Assembly (NCBI RefSeq): GCF_019599045.1
Contig: NZ_CP080623.1
Span: forward strand, 2,874,501 to 2,938,500
Origin: Roseovarius sp. SCSIO 43702
GTDB taxonomy: Bacteria > Pseudomonadota > Alphaproteobacteria > Rhodobacterales > Rhodobacteraceae
DNA: 64,000 nucleotides
Direction of reading: 5' to 3'
Numbering within the stretch: the stretch's first letter is position 1; every line of letters begins with the position of its first letter. The notes below the pieces were generated by a model. It was not told where the DNA came from. It made no database searches and worked only from the letters and a program-made list of their open reading frames with translations. The position numbers and the translations under genes are program-made. Of this stretch, positions 33,981 to 43,451 are shown in pieces.

Positions 33981-34463
33981 ATGCGCCACACGCTTCTCGT
34001 TCTCACGCTCCTGCTCACCGCCTGCTCCGCAAGGATGCCCGAAGTGGCTCCGAAGCCCACGGCCCTCGCCCTCCATCCGGGCGAAACCCCGGAAATCCGC
34101 GCCCTCGTCAACAAGTATGCCGACGCCTACGAGGTGCCGCGCCCGCTTGTGCATCGCGTGATCCAGCGCGAAAGCGACTATCGTCCGGGCGCCCGCAACG
34201 GCCCCTATTACGGCATGATGCAGATCCTGCCCGAAACCGCCGGCCAGATGGGCTTCCGCGGCAAGCCCTCGGATCTTCTCGATGCCGAGACCAACCTGAA
34301 ATACGCGGTCAAGTACCTGCGCGGCGCGTGGCTCGTCTCGGACGGAAGCATGGACGACGCGGTCATGTGGTATGCGCGCGGCTACTACTACCAGGCCCGC
34401 AACCGCTGCCAGCTTGTCGAGACGGGGCTTCTCAACCGCGAAATCGCCAAGCACTGCCGCTGA
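33981..34463 (+). CDS. Lytic transglycosylase lipoprotein (SLT domain)
   Basis: The 160-residue protein has a lipoprotein signal peptide with lipobox LLTAC (lipidated C15) and one SLT goose-lysozyme-type domain with catalytic E65 in IQRESDY and the GMMQILPETAGQMGF block. It should cleave peptidoglycan glycan strands at the outer membrane. It is short, essentially a bare catalytic domain. The 274-bp gap upstream, shared with the divergent FAD-GcvT gene, contains no other gene that I can support. It converges with the FMN-binding gene downstream, 22 bp away. Confidence 0.9.
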   Translation: MRHTLLVLTLLLTACSARMPEVAPKPTALALHPGETPEIRALVNKYADAYEVPRPLVHRVIQRESDYRPGARNGPYYGMMQILPETAGQMGFRGKPSDLLDAETNLKYAVKYLRGAWLVSDGSMDDAVMWYARGYYYQARNRCQLVETGLLNREIAKHCR

Positions 34464-34485
34464 TCGCGGCTGCGGCGAGGGCGCG

Positions 34486-35085
34486 TCAGTAGAGCGAACG
34501 GCGGTAAAGCGCGTCCACGCCCGCTTGGCTCGTGTCCTCGACCTCGACCTCGGCATGGTCCCGCACGATCTCGGAGAGCGTGTCGACCGGGCGGGTTGGG
34601 GCCCAGGTTTCGGGCGTCCACAGCCCCCCGCGAAGCGGTGCCTTGCCACAATGCAGGAATATCTCGCGCGCCGCCACCCGCAGCACCGTCCGGGGCGCAC
34701 GCCCCTTGATCGCGAACCGCGCGCAAAGCTCGGAGCCTTCCTCGATACTGGCCCGGCCGTTGACGCGCAGCGTCTCGTCCACACCGGGGATAAGGAAGAT
34801 CACCGCCACCTCGGGATTGCGCAACAGGTTCAGCATCCCGTCCAGCCGGTTGTTGCCCGGCCGGTCGGGGATCAGCAGATGCCGGTCGTCCTCGACCTCC
34901 ACGAACCCCGCCGGATCGCCCTTGGGCGACACGTCGAGCGTCTCTCCATCCGTCGTGGCGATGACAAGGAACGGGCTCGCCGCGATGAACTCCCGGCAGT
35001 GCCGGTCGAAGCGGTCGATGGCCTTCGCCGCCGCGCGCGGGCTCGCCTCGCCGTAAAGCTCGCGCAATCTCGCCTCGGTCATCAT
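34486..35085 (-). CDS. Pyridoxamine 5'-phosphate oxidase-type flavoprotein (MSMEG_1061-like)
   Basis: The 199-residue protein has the split-barrel flavin-binding fold: FLVIATTDGETLDVSPKGDPAGFVEVEDDRHLLIPDRPGNNRLDGMLNLLRNPEVAVIFLIPG, typical of the MSMEG_1061/pyridoxamine-phosphate-oxidase-like family. Such proteins bind FMN or F420 and reduce small molecules; the function is not established. Two adjacent ATG codons open the gene. The next gene in the same direction lies 58 bp upstream. Confidence 0.85.
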   Translation of the reverse strand: MMTEARLRELYGEASPRAAAKAIDRFDRHCREFIAASPFLVIATTDGETLDVSPKGDPAGFVEVEDDRHLLIPDRPGNNRLDGMLNLLRNPEVAVIFLIPGVDETLRVNGRASIEEGSELCARFAIKGRAPRTVLRVAAREIFLHCGKAPLRGGLWTPETWAPTRPVDTLSEIVRDHAEVEVEDTSQAGVDALYRRSLY

Positions 35086-35143
35086 GAACCCGGTCCTCCA
35101 TGCGTCGCCTCGGCCGGGATCGTCCCGCTCGGGGTCGGCCCGC

Positions 35144-36784
35144 TCACCGCAACACCTTTCCCTCCGGCCACTCCAGCTCCTGTTCGAGCGTGATCACCTG
35201 TGTCTCGCCCGGGGCAATGTCAAAGCGCCATTCGAGGATGCCGCGCTCGCCATCCACGTCCCGGGTGTCGGGCATCGGTGTCGCTTCCCAGTCGATCTCC
35301 AGGTCTTCCTGCTCGGTATAGGGCACGCGATCCGTAAGGCGCACGGGCCATGCGCGCGCCGTGAGGTTCTCCACCTCGATCCGCACCCTCTCGCTCAGGT
35401 CGTTCGACCGGCTGATCACGCCCCGGTCCCCCTCCTCGCGGTCTTCGACCTGACGCTTGAGGCGCAGTCCCTCGATCGGGCCGAAGGCGATGTCGGTCTC
35501 CGCGCCCACCGGGACGAGATCGGTGAAGCCCCGCCCCACGTAACGCCCATCGAGATATTTCATCACCTCGCCGGGCAGGATCAGTTCGCCCGTCTCGTTG
35601 GTCATCCCGGCCACCAGGAAGGCGGTGCGATCGGCCAGCGGCACGGCGCGGGCATAGACCTCCGTCTCGGTGGTCAACTCGCCCAGGGTCACCCGCACCC
35701 GGTCGGCCCCCGAGGCAAGCGTCACGGGCTCGGGATAGCTGTAGGTCACCGCCAGCCCGTCATAGTCGGCATCCGCCACGATGACCGGCGCGGGCGCCTC
35801 CGCCATGTCACCCTCGGCACGGCTCTCGGAATAGGCGGGCTCCATCTGCAGATCGGTCACGGCCCCGTGGGTCTGGCGCTTCACCTGCGCCTCGTCCTCG
35901 ATCCAGCGCCGCCAGGGATGTATCTCGCTCGGATCGGTCTGGTCGCTCGGCCGCACGGTGGAGAGGCTCAGGGCAACCCCTTCCCAGTTCTCGCCGGTGG
36001 CCTGTGCGACATAGGCGCCGCGCTCGATGGTGAGCGCTCCGCTTTCGCGTTCGAGCCGCATGTCATAAACCGGGCCCCAGGATGCCTCTGCCACGTTGTA
36101 GGTCAGCGTCAGGCGCCCCTCGCCCGCCGCCTCCGCCTCGACAGCCACGGCCAGCAGGGCACGCGGGGTGTCCTGCGGCACCAGCGCGGCCAGCGCGTCG
36201 CGCGCCTTCTGCAACGCCTCGCGCGTGTCCTCGAGGTTCCGTTCCGCTTCCTCGGCGCGAAGCCGCGCCTCATGCGCCGCGACCTTGGCGGCAAGCGTCT
36301 CTTCCCCGATCATCCGCGACAGGTCGCGCAGGGTGGTGACGTCCATTCCCGCCACACCCTCGCCCGAGCCGAGATATCCCAGGAACGCGATGCGCGCCGC
36401 CGCAGCCTCCTCGGCCAGTTCGATACGCCGGATCTCGGCCAGCGCATCGCGCAGGTCCTCTTCCAGCCGTTCGACCTCGGCCTCCGCGGCCTCGATCGCG
36501 GCGGATTTCGTATCGTCCCTCGGCGGAACATAGTCCTGCCGCGCCGTCACAGCGCCCAGCGTCGCGCCCTCGACCGCGACGCGCACCGAGCCCAGGTCCG
36601 TGTTCCGCGGCAGGTCGAGCACGATCAGGTCGTGGCTCCCCTCGGTCACATCGAAGCTCGCCTCGCGGATCACCGTCCCGCCCCTTGGGTAAAGGGTCAC
36701 CGTGCTCACATCGGTCTCGACCGGGATGTCCGCGGCCCAGATCACCGAGGGAAAGACCGCGAGAATGAGGGGAAGGGCGCGCAT
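35144..36784 (-). CDS. Secreted DUF4139 (mucoidy inhibitor MuiA-like) protein
   Basis: The 546-residue protein starts with a Sec signal peptide (MRALPLILAVFPSVIWA), then an N-terminal beta domain (VETDVSTVTLYPRGGTVIREA), a long charged coiled-coil-like region (about 100-220), and a C-terminal DUF4139 domain. MuiA-like proteins are periplasmic or surface-exposed with no settled biochemical role. A textbook AAGGAGG lies directly upstream of the chosen ATG. It is flanked by the asd terminator upstream and the FMN-binding gene downstream. Confidence 0.85.
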   Translation of the reverse strand: MRALPLILAVFPSVIWAADIPVETDVSTVTLYPRGGTVIREASFDVTEGSHDLIVLDLPRNTDLGSVRVAVEGATLGAVTARQDYVPPRDDTKSAAIEAAEAEVERLEEDLRDALAEIRRIELAEEAAAARIAFLGYLGSGEGVAGMDVTTLRDLSRMIGEETLAAKVAAHEARLRAEEAERNLEDTREALQKARDALAALVPQDTPRALLAVAVEAEAAGEGRLTLTYNVAEASWGPVYDMRLERESGALTIERGAYVAQATGENWEGVALSLSTVRPSDQTDPSEIHPWRRWIEDEAQVKRQTHGAVTDLQMEPAYSESRAEGDMAEAPAPVIVADADYDGLAVTYSYPEPVTLASGADRVRVTLGELTTETEVYARAVPLADRTAFLVAGMTNETGELILPGEVMKYLDGRYVGRGFTDLVPVGAETDIAFGPIEGLRLKRQVEDREEGDRGVISRSNDLSERVRIEVENLTARAWPVRLTDRVPYTEQEDLEIDWEATPMPDTRDVDGERGILEWRFDIAPGETQVITLEQELEWPEGKVLR

Positions 36785-36895
36785 GGAAAATCCTCCTTGG
36801 AATACAGGGCGCATGATCGCAGTCGGCTGGCCGATTGCAAACACCGCCCCGCATCATACGCGAAAAAACGCGCGCCGTGATCGCTTTCCCGAAAG

Positions 36896-36931
36896 GAAAA
36901 GGGGCCGAGATCCCCGCAAGATCCCGGCCCC
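36896..36931 (-). terminator. Rho-independent terminator of asd
   Basis: On the minus strand GGGGCCG (36931-36925) pairs with CGGCCCC (36907-36901), followed directly by TTTT. It lies 40 bp past the asd stop and separates asd from the DUF4139 gene. Confidence 0.8.
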
Positions 36932-36970
36932 GTCTCTCGGCCTGCCGGGCTCCCGCCCGAGCGTCACCGC

Positions 36971-37993
36971 TCAGCCCTTCTTCAGGACCCGGTTGCCCAG
37001 CGTCTCGGCGATCTGCACCGCGTTGAGTGCCGCGCCCTTGCGCAGGTTGTCACTGACACACCAGAGGTTGAGGCCGTTCTCGACCGTCGTGTCCTGGCGG
37101 ATGCGGCTGATGAAGGTGGCGAAATCGCCCACGCATTCCTTGGGCGTGACGTATCCGCCGTCCTCGCGCTTGTCGATCACCATGATGCCGGGGGCCTCGC
37201 GCAGGATATCGCGGGCCTCGTCCTCGTCGAGATATTCCTCGAACTCGATGTTTATCGCCTCCGAATGGCCAACGAAGACCGGCACCCGCACGCAGGTCGC
37301 CGTGACCTTGATCGCGGGATCCACGATCTTCTTGGTCTCGGCCACCATCTTCCATTCCTCCTTGGTCGATCCGTCCTCCATGAAGACGTCGATATGCGGA
37401 ATGACGTTGAAGGCGATTTCCTTCTGGAACTTCTTCGGCGGCACCTCCGAGGTGGGGTTGTAGACCGATTTGGTCTGGTCCCAGAGCTCGTCCATCCCGT
37501 CCTTGCCCGCGCCGCTCACCGACTGGTAGGTCGAGACGACCACGCGCTTGATCCGCGCGCGATCATGCAGCGGCTTCAGCGCCACGACCATCTGCGCGGT
37601 CGAGCAGTTGGGGTTCGCGATGATGCCCTTCTTGGCATAGCCGTCGACCGCCTCCGGGTTGCACTCGGGCACGACCAGCGGGACGTCCGGGTCGTAGCGG
37701 TAGAGCGAGGAGTTGTCGATCACGACGCAACCGGCCTTCGCGGCCTTCGGGGCATATTGCTTGGTCGCCTCCGATCCGATCGCGAAAAGCGCGATGTCCC
37801 AACCGGTGAAATCGAACGCGTCCAGGTCCTTTGTCTTCAGGGTTCGGTCACCGAAGCTCACCTCGGTCCCGAGCGACCGGCGCGACGCGAGTGCCGCGAT
37901 CTCATCGACCGGAAACTGGCGCTCGGCCAGGATGTTCAGCATTTCGCGGCCCACGTTGCCCGTGGCGCCCACGACGACGACCTTGTAACCCAT
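36971..37993 (-). CDS. asd: Aspartate-semialdehyde dehydrogenase
   Basis: The 340-residue enzyme converts aspartyl phosphate to aspartate semialdehyde for lysine/diaminopimelate, threonine and methionine synthesis. Visible features are the NADP-binding VVVVGATGNVGREML at the N-terminus, catalytic C130 in GIIANPNCSTAQM and the RVPVFVGHSEAINIEFE block. Length is normal for the bacterial family. It is a single-gene unit with its own terminator; the MFS gene upstream lies 78 bp away in the same direction. Confidence 0.96.
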   Translation of the reverse strand: MGYKVVVVGATGNVGREMLNILAERQFPVDEIAALASRRSLGTEVSFGDRTLKTKDLDAFDFTGWDIALFAIGSEATKQYAPKAAKAGCVVIDNSSLYRYDPDVPLVVPECNPEAVDGYAKKGIIANPNCSTAQMVVALKPLHDRARIKRVVVSTYQSVSGAGKDGMDELWDQTKSVYNPTSEVPPKKFQKEIAFNVIPHIDVFMEDGSTKEEWKMVAETKKIVDPAIKVTATCVRVPVFVGHSEAINIEFEEYLDEDEARDILREAPGIMVIDKREDGGYVTPKECVGDFATFISRIRQDTTVENGLNLWCVSDNLRKGAALNAVQIAETLGNRVLKKG

Positions 37994-38071
37994 GGTGTTC
38001 CCTCCGGATGCTGGGGGTTGGCCCGCGCCTCATATCCCCAACGCGGGGCAAGGGGAAGGGGGCGGAGCGGC

Positions 38072-39247
38072 TCAGCGCGCGGCGTCGCGGCTCCAGAGGT
38101 AGACGAGCGTGCCCAGAAGCGCGCTCAGTCCGAAGAACCCGAAGAGCGCCGCGTAGCCCGCCTCGACGCCCGCGCCCTGCTGAACCGCGCGGTAAAGCGG
38201 GGCGGTGCCGAATTGCATGATCCCCGCACCGCCGATCCCGAACAGGTTGAGAAGCGTCACCCCCCGCCCGGCCAGGTGCGGCGGCACGAAGGCGCGGGCA
38301 TGGGCGATCACCACCGGATAGCTCGCCCCGCTGAGCCCGATCAACGCGCAAAGCGTCACCGACAATCCCACGCTCACCCCCACGCTCATCGCCAGCGCGA
38401 GGCACAGCAGACCGCAGGCGAGGTTTGCGCCGAAACACACCCATTTCTGCGTGCCCAGCAGCCGGTCGAGCGGCCCGATCAGGAACGTGCCCGCGATCAT
38501 CGCGCAGCCCATGATCAGCGTCGCCTGTCCGATCTGGCTTGTTCCGAGGCCGTGGACATCGGCCATGTAGGGCCCGATCCAGAGCCCCCGGATCGCCGCG
38601 GTCGGACCATAGGCCACGAACATGAGCGCGAGGATCGGCCAGAGGACCGGCATCCTCAGCAAGTCGAGGATCGACCCGCGCGCGTCGCCCTCCACCGCGT
38701 CCGGGTCGCGGACCACGACCCGGATGCCGATGCCCACCGCCGCCGACAGAAACGCCAGCCCCCACATCGCCTCGCGCCAGCCGAAGGTCTCGGTCGCCCA
38801 GGCCATCGGCCACGCCGCCACGAGGTTGCCCAGCGAGCCCACGCCCAGCATCACGGCTGCCAGCGTCGCGAACCGGACGGGCTCGAACTGTCGCGCGATG
38901 ATGTAATAGGCCGCCATCAGGACCGGAGAGCACCCCATCCCGATCAGCCCCATGGCAAGCGTCACGTGCCACGGGTTCGCCGCCAGTGCGAAAACCGCGG
39001 CCCCGCCGCCCCCGCCCAGCGTGAGAAGCACCGCCGCCGTCCGGCTCGGCCCCAGCCTGTCAAGCGCCCAGCCGACCGCCGGCTGCATTCCCGCGAATAC
39101 CGCGAACCAGACGCCCGACGCGAAGGCCAGGTCGCCCGGCCCCGCCCCGAGGTCGCGCCCCAGCGCCTCTCCGAGAACCGCGAGGAACGCCCGGAAAAAC
39201 TGGCTCAGCACGTAAGCTAGGGTCAGAAGGGCAAGGCCCGCGCGCAT
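38072..39247 (-). CDS. MFS transporter
   Basis: The 391-residue protein has about 12 membrane spans and MFS features, including the loop sequence GWALDRLGPSRTAAVL after the second span and the mid-protein cytoplasmic loop RDPDAVEGDARGSILDLLRMP. The substrate is unknown. The ATG at 39247 begins directly at the first membrane segment (MRAGLALLTLAYVLSQFFRAF); a longer in-frame start would add an unlikely arginine-rich leader. Confidence 0.87.
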   Translation of the reverse strand: MRAGLALLTLAYVLSQFFRAFLAVLGEALGRDLGAGPGDLAFASGVWFAVFAGMQPAVGWALDRLGPSRTAAVLLTLGGGGGAAVFALAANPWHVTLAMGLIGMGCSPVLMAAYYIIARQFEPVRFATLAAVMLGVGSLGNLVAAWPMAWATETFGWREAMWGLAFLSAAVGIGIRVVVRDPDAVEGDARGSILDLLRMPVLWPILALMFVAYGPTAAIRGLWIGPYMADVHGLGTSQIGQATLIMGCAMIAGTFLIGPLDRLLGTQKWVCFGANLACGLLCLALAMSVGVSVGLSVTLCALIGLSGASYPVVIAHARAFVPPHLAGRGVTLLNLFGIGGAGIMQFGTAPLYRAVQQGAGVEAGYAALFGFFGLSALLGTLVYLWSRDAAR

Positions 39248-39335
39248 CTCCGCTCGGTCTCCGCAAGGATCGGGTCCGCGATGCGTGGCATGCCGCACCG
39301 GAATTGACAAGTGCGCCCTTGGCCGAAGCCCCGAG

Positions 39336-40067
39336 CTAGATCGGATAGCTCGGCAACTTGCGGAACGCATCCTTGAGCGCGTCGCCCCAGGTCTCCGAGA
39401 TCCGCTGGTAGATGCTGTCGGTGCCTTCGACCCGCGTTCGCCGGTCCGAGCTGAACGATCCGGTCTCGTACACCTCCACGTCGAAGGGAAGACCCACGCC
39501 GAGGTTGGCCTTCACGGTCGAGTCGAACGAGATGAGCAGGAGCTTCACCGCGTCCTCGAAACTCATCGCCGGATCGTAGGCCCGGACGAGGATGGGCTTG
39601 CCGTATTTCGTCTCCCCGATCTGGAGGAACGGGGTGTCGGCGGTGATCTCGATGAAGTTCCCCTCCGGATAGACGAGGAAGATGGTCGGCTCGCCGCCCT
39701 TGATCTGCCCGCCCACGATGACCGACGCGCTGAAGCGGTCTTCCGAGGCCTGTCCGTTCGGACTGCTCGAGGCGATCACTTCCTTGAGCGTCGATCCCAC
39801 GAGGCGCGCGACCTGGAACATGGTGGGCTGCCGCAGGATGCTCGGGTCACGCTCCTCGGCCTGGACCGAGCGTTCCTCCAGCAGGCTGACCATCGCCTGT
39901 GTCGTAGCGAGGTTGCCCGCCGTCATCACGGTCAACTTTCGCTCGCCGGGAACGGTCCAGGTGAACATCTTCCGCGCGACCGAGAAATTGTCCACGCCCG
40001 CGTTGGTGCGTGTGTCCGACATGAAGACCAGACCGCTCTCGATCCGCATGCCAACGCAATATGTCAT
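39336..40067 (-). CDS. anbu: Anbu, proteasome-type peptidase
   Basis: The 243-residue protein is the ancestral beta-subunit homolog Anbu. After removal of Met1 the N-terminal nucleophile is T2 (MTYCVGM), with D18 in SDTRTNAGVD and K33 in ARKMFTW completing the proteasome-like active site. Anbu forms open helical assemblies; its physiological substrates are unknown. It is the last gene of a four-gene leftward operon (ATP-grasp, alpha-E, transglutaminase, Anbu), the classical Anbu neighbourhood, which suggests a peptide ligated by the ATP-grasp/alpha-E partners and cut by Anbu or the transglutaminase-like enzyme. Choosing the start at 40067 exposes T2. Confidence 0.9.
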   Translation of the reverse strand: MTYCVGMRIESGLVFMSDTRTNAGVDNFSVARKMFTWTVPGERKLTVMTAGNLATTQAMVSLLEERSVQAEERDPSILRQPTMFQVARLVGSTLKEVIASSSPNGQASEDRFSASVIVGGQIKGGEPTIFLVYPEGNFIEITADTPFLQIGETKYGKPILVRAYDPAMSFEDAVKLLLISFDSTVKANLGVGLPFDVEVYETGSFSSDRRTRVEGTDSIYQRISETWGDALKDAFRKLPSYPI

Positions 40068-40101
40068 GGTGATTCGCCTGTAGGAAAGGGGTTCGCCCTG
40101 T

Positions 40102-40899
40102 CTATTGCTGCACTTGCAGGGATACAATCATCGCTTCATCCGACGACCCGAGACGCATCCCCGAGACCGGTGCCGCACCCCGCGCATCGCGGCCCATCGC
40201 GATACGCACGTATTTCTCGTCCGGCGACACCCCGTTCGAGACGTCGAACCCGACCCAGCCGAGGCCGTCCACATGCGCCTCCGCCCAGGCATGGCTCGCG
40301 TCCTGGTCGACCTGCTCGTTGAGCATGAGGTAGCCGCTGACGTAGCGGGCCGGGAAACCCGCCGCACGGGCCGCGGCGATGAAGATATGCGTGTGGTCCT
40401 GGCAGACCCCGCGCCCTATCCCCAGCGCCTCCTCGGCGGTGGTATCCGCGTTCGTCGGCCCAAGCTCGTAGGGCGCGGCGGTCAGGATGGCCGCCGAAAG
40501 CGCGTGCAGCCCTTCCAGCGTCGTCTCGTGCCGCGCCACCTGCTCGGCCAGCTTCGCGATGCGCTTGCCGGGCAGGGTCACGGGGGTCGGCTGCCTGAAA
40601 TGCCAAAGCGGCGCCCTCCCGTAGACCCGGCCCAGAACGCCCGAGCCATCCTTCGTGATCGCCGTGCCCGACGCCGTGATCCTGAGCGTTGTGGCCCCCG
40701 GATCGGTGCTCACGAGGTCGGTGTGGTTGCCGTAATGATCGCGATAGCTCGCCTCGATCCGCCCCCCCTCGATGGCAAGATCCCACTCCGCGATCTCCTG
40801 GACGGGCCAGTCGGTCGGACGAAGCCGGACCTTCTGCAACGCGTAATGCACCGGCTCGTCGTAGTCGTATTGCGTGGTATGGGTGATCCTGAGCTGCAT
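40102..40899 (-). CDS. Transglutaminase-like protein, Anbu operon
   Basis: The 265-residue protein has an N-terminal bacterial transglutaminase-associated domain (MQLRITHTTQYDYDEPVHYALQKVRLRP) and a transglutaminase-like catalytic core with Cys in GRGVCQDHTHIF, His in DASHAWAEAHV and Asp in GWVGFDVSNG. It probably works as a cysteine peptidase or acyl transferase. It lies 34 bp upstream of Anbu and its start almost abuts the stop of the alpha-E gene. Confidence 0.9.
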   Translation of the reverse strand: MQLRITHTTQYDYDEPVHYALQKVRLRPTDWPVQEIAEWDLAIEGGRIEASYRDHYGNHTDLVSTDPGATTLRITASGTAITKDGSGVLGRVYGRAPLWHFRQPTPVTLPGKRIAKLAEQVARHETTLEGLHALSAAILTAAPYELGPTNADTTAEEALGIGRGVCQDHTHIFIAAARAAGFPARYVSGYLMLNEQVDQDASHAWAEAHVDGLGWVGFDVSNGVSPDEKYVRIAMGRDARGAAPVSGMRLGSSDEAMIVSLQVQQ

Positions 40900-41841
40900 C
40901 TACCGATTGAACCTGTAATCCTGCTCGAGCTGTTGCCCGAGCGCTGCGACATCGCGGATCACGGACCCCAGGAACTCGTGCAGCCCCTCGTCGAAGATTG
41001 CCGCGATATCGCGTTTTTCCAACCGCGCGTTGAGCGCATCGGCCAGCTCGTGGGTCCTGACCCGTTCCCCGTAATCGTCGGCGAGATACCCCAGGCTCGC
41101 CACGATCTGCGCGACGCAGAACGACAGCGAGCGCGGCATCCGCCGGTCGAGGATGAGAAATTCCGCGATGGCCGGCGCGGTGTAATCGCCCTCCACGGCC
41201 CAGCGAAACGCGCGATGCGCCGAGACCGAGCGGAGCAGCGTCTCCCATTGCACGTTATCGAGCCGTCCGCCCACCAGCGACGAGGCCGGCAGAAGCGCGT
41301 GATACTTCACGTCGATGATGCGGGCGGTGCTGTCGGTGCGCTCGATATGGATGCCGAGCTGGCAGAAATGATAGCTGTCCTTGCGCAGCATCGTGCCGGT
41401 CAGCGCCCCGCGCACCAGCGCGCATTGATGCCGGATCGCGGCCAGCACCTCGGGCAACTCGGTCTCCTTCACCGGCTTGGCCAGCAGGTCGACAAGGAGC
41501 ATCCAGGTCTCGTTCACCGCCGACCACACCTCGGTCGTGAGCGCCGTGCGCACCAGCCGCGCGTTGTCCCGCGCGATCTTGACCGACGACAGCACCGAAC
41601 CCGGATTGTCGGGATCCCGCAGAAGGAAATTCGTGACCTGCGCACTGTTGTAGCCGTCGTGCTTCGCCTCGTAGGCCGCCTGCGCCGCCGAGGTGACGAT
41701 GACCGATTTCCACTCGCCCTCCGCTTCGGTCGAGCGCGTCAGCGCGATGCGGAAGCCCGCCTCGATGAGCCGCGCGGTGTTCTCCGCCCGCTCCAGCGAG
41801 CGGAACATCCAGTAGAGGCCACCTGCGGTCTTGCCCAGCAT
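40900..41841 (-). CDS. Alpha-E domain protein, Anbu operon
   Basis: The 313-residue, mostly helical protein begins MLGKTAGGLYWMFRSLERAENTARLIEAGFRIAL, the hallmark of the alpha-E family. These proteins occur with circularly permuted ATP-grasp enzymes and transglutaminases and are thought to be part of a peptide-ligating system; their activity is not known. The start overlaps the ATP-grasp stop by one base (TGATG), indicating coupling. Confidence 0.9.
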   Translation of the reverse strand: MLGKTAGGLYWMFRSLERAENTARLIEAGFRIALTRSTEAEGEWKSVIVTSAAQAAYEAKHDGYNSAQVTNFLLRDPDNPGSVLSSVKIARDNARLVRTALTTEVWSAVNETWMLLVDLLAKPVKETELPEVLAAIRHQCALVRGALTGTMLRKDSYHFCQLGIHIERTDSTARIIDVKYHALLPASSLVGGRLDNVQWETLLRSVSAHRAFRWAVEGDYTAPAIAEFLILDRRMPRSLSFCVAQIVASLGYLADDYGERVRTHELADALNARLEKRDIAAIFDEGLHEFLGSVIRDVAALGQQLEQDYRFNR

Positions 41842-43265
41842 CAGTCTTCCAATACCCACGTATCCTTGGTGCCGCCGCCCTGGCTCGAGTTGACGACAAG
41901 GCTCCCCGCCTTGAGCGCCACCCGCGTCAGGCCGCCGGGGGTGATGTTGATCCCCTTGGGCGACACCTGCACGAAGGGGCGCAGATCGACATGGCGCGGC
42001 GCAAGACCCTTCTTCTTGAAGATCGGCACGGTCGAGAGCGACAGCGTCGGCTGCGCGATGTAGTTGGCGGGCCGTGCCTTGAGCTTCGCGGCGAACTCCG
42101 AAAGTTCCCGCTTGCTGGCCGCCGGACCGACGAGCATCCCGTATCCGCCCGAGCCATGCACCTCCTTGACCACCAGCTCGGCGAGGTTGTCGAGCACGTA
42201 GTTCAGCGCCTCGGGGTCCGAACACCTGTGCGTCTCGACATTCTTCAGGATCGCCTTCTCGCCGGTGTAGAATTCCACGATATCGGGCATGTAGCTGTAG
42301 ATAGCCTTGTCGTCGGCCACCCCGGTGCCGGGCGCGTTGGCGATGGTGATATTGCCCGCACGATAGACATCCATGATCCCCGGCACACCCAGCATCGAGG
42401 ACGGGTTGAACGTGAGCGGGTCGAGAAACTCGTCATCCACCCGGCGGTAGAGCACGTCGATCCGCCGGTAGCCCCGCGTCGTGCGCATCGCGATATACCC
42501 GTCCACGACCCGCAGGTCATGCCCCTCGACCAGCTCGACCCCCATCTGGTCCGCGAGGAAGCTGTGCTCGTAATAGGCCGAGTTGTACATGCCGGGCGTC
42601 AGGACCGCGACGCAGGGCCGCCCGGTGCAGCTTTCGGGCGCACAGGCCCCCAGCGAGCGTCGCAGGTTCTTGGGATAGTCGCTGACCGGCTGGACCTTGA
42701 TCTTGCTGAACAGTTCCGGGAACATCTGGAGCATCGTCTCGCGGTTCTCGAGCATGTAGCTCACGCCCGAGGGCGTGCGCGCATTGTCCTCGAGCACGTA
42801 GAACTCGTCCTCCCCGGTGCGCACGATGTCGGTGCCGACGATATGGGTATAGACACCCCCCGGCGGGGTAAAATCCATCATCTCCGGCAGAAACGCGTCG
42901 TTCTGCGCGATCAACTCCGTCGGCACGACACCCGCGCGCAGGATCTCCTGCCGGTTGTAGATGTCGTGCAGGAAGGCGTTGATCCCCTGCACCCGTTGCT
43001 CGATGCCCCTCGAAAGCCTGGTCCACTCCTGGCTGGACAGGATACGCGGCACGAGGTCGAACGGAATGAGCCGTTCCTCCGCGTCACTGTCGCCGTAGAC
43101 GTTGAAGGTGATCCCCGAGCGCCGGAAGAACGCCTCCGACTGCGCCGCCTTCTTCTCGAGCCGCGCCGCATCCTGCTCCGAGAACCAAGCCGCGTAGGAG
43201 GCATAGGGGGGCCGGACACCCTCCGATGTCTGCATCTCGCTGAAGTGCGTCTCGTCTGAACTCAT
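41841..43265 (-). CDS. Circularly permuted ATP-grasp protein, Anbu operon
   Basis: The 474-residue protein is a circularly permuted ATP-grasp (type 2) enzyme: FTPPGGVYTHIVGTDIVR, the metal/ATP-binding YVLEDNARTPSGVSYMLENR, and the late VVKEVHGSGGYGMLVGP nucleotide loop. ATP-grasp enzymes form amide bonds through acyl phosphates, so it is probably the ligase of the Anbu operon, acting on an unknown peptide or glutathione-like substrate. The start is taken at MSSDETHF; an in-frame ATG at 43295 adds ten residues. It is the first gene of the operon. Confidence 0.9.
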   Translation of the reverse strand: MSSDETHFSEMQTSEGVRPPYASYAAWFSEQDAARLEKKAAQSEAFFRRSGITFNVYGDSDAEERLIPFDLVPRILSSQEWTRLSRGIEQRVQGINAFLHDIYNRQEILRAGVVPTELIAQNDAFLPEMMDFTPPGGVYTHIVGTDIVRTGEDEFYVLEDNARTPSGVSYMLENRETMLQMFPELFSKIKVQPVSDYPKNLRRSLGACAPESCTGRPCVAVLTPGMYNSAYYEHSFLADQMGVELVEGHDLRVVDGYIAMRTTRGYRRIDVLYRRVDDEFLDPLTFNPSSMLGVPGIMDVYRAGNITIANAPGTGVADDKAIYSYMPDIVEFYTGEKAILKNVETHRCSDPEALNYVLDNLAELVVKEVHGSGGYGMLVGPAASKRELSEFAAKLKARPANYIAQPTLSLSTVPIFKKKGLAPRHVDLRPFVQVSPKGINITPGGLTRVALKAGSLVVNSSQGGGTKDTWVLED

Positions 43266-43451
43266 GCCCAAACCATTGCAGGTTTGCCCCCGCATGGCAA
43301 CTTGGCTCGATTGCGGTCACGTTCCAGAACCCTTCCAAGCCTGCGCGAACAGTTGAAAATTCTTGCATTCCGCGAGTAACGGCGAATGTTGGGGGTGCGG
43401 TCGCGCCACCTGCGCGGAAACGATCAATGACGCCAGGAAAGGTTCGTCCAG

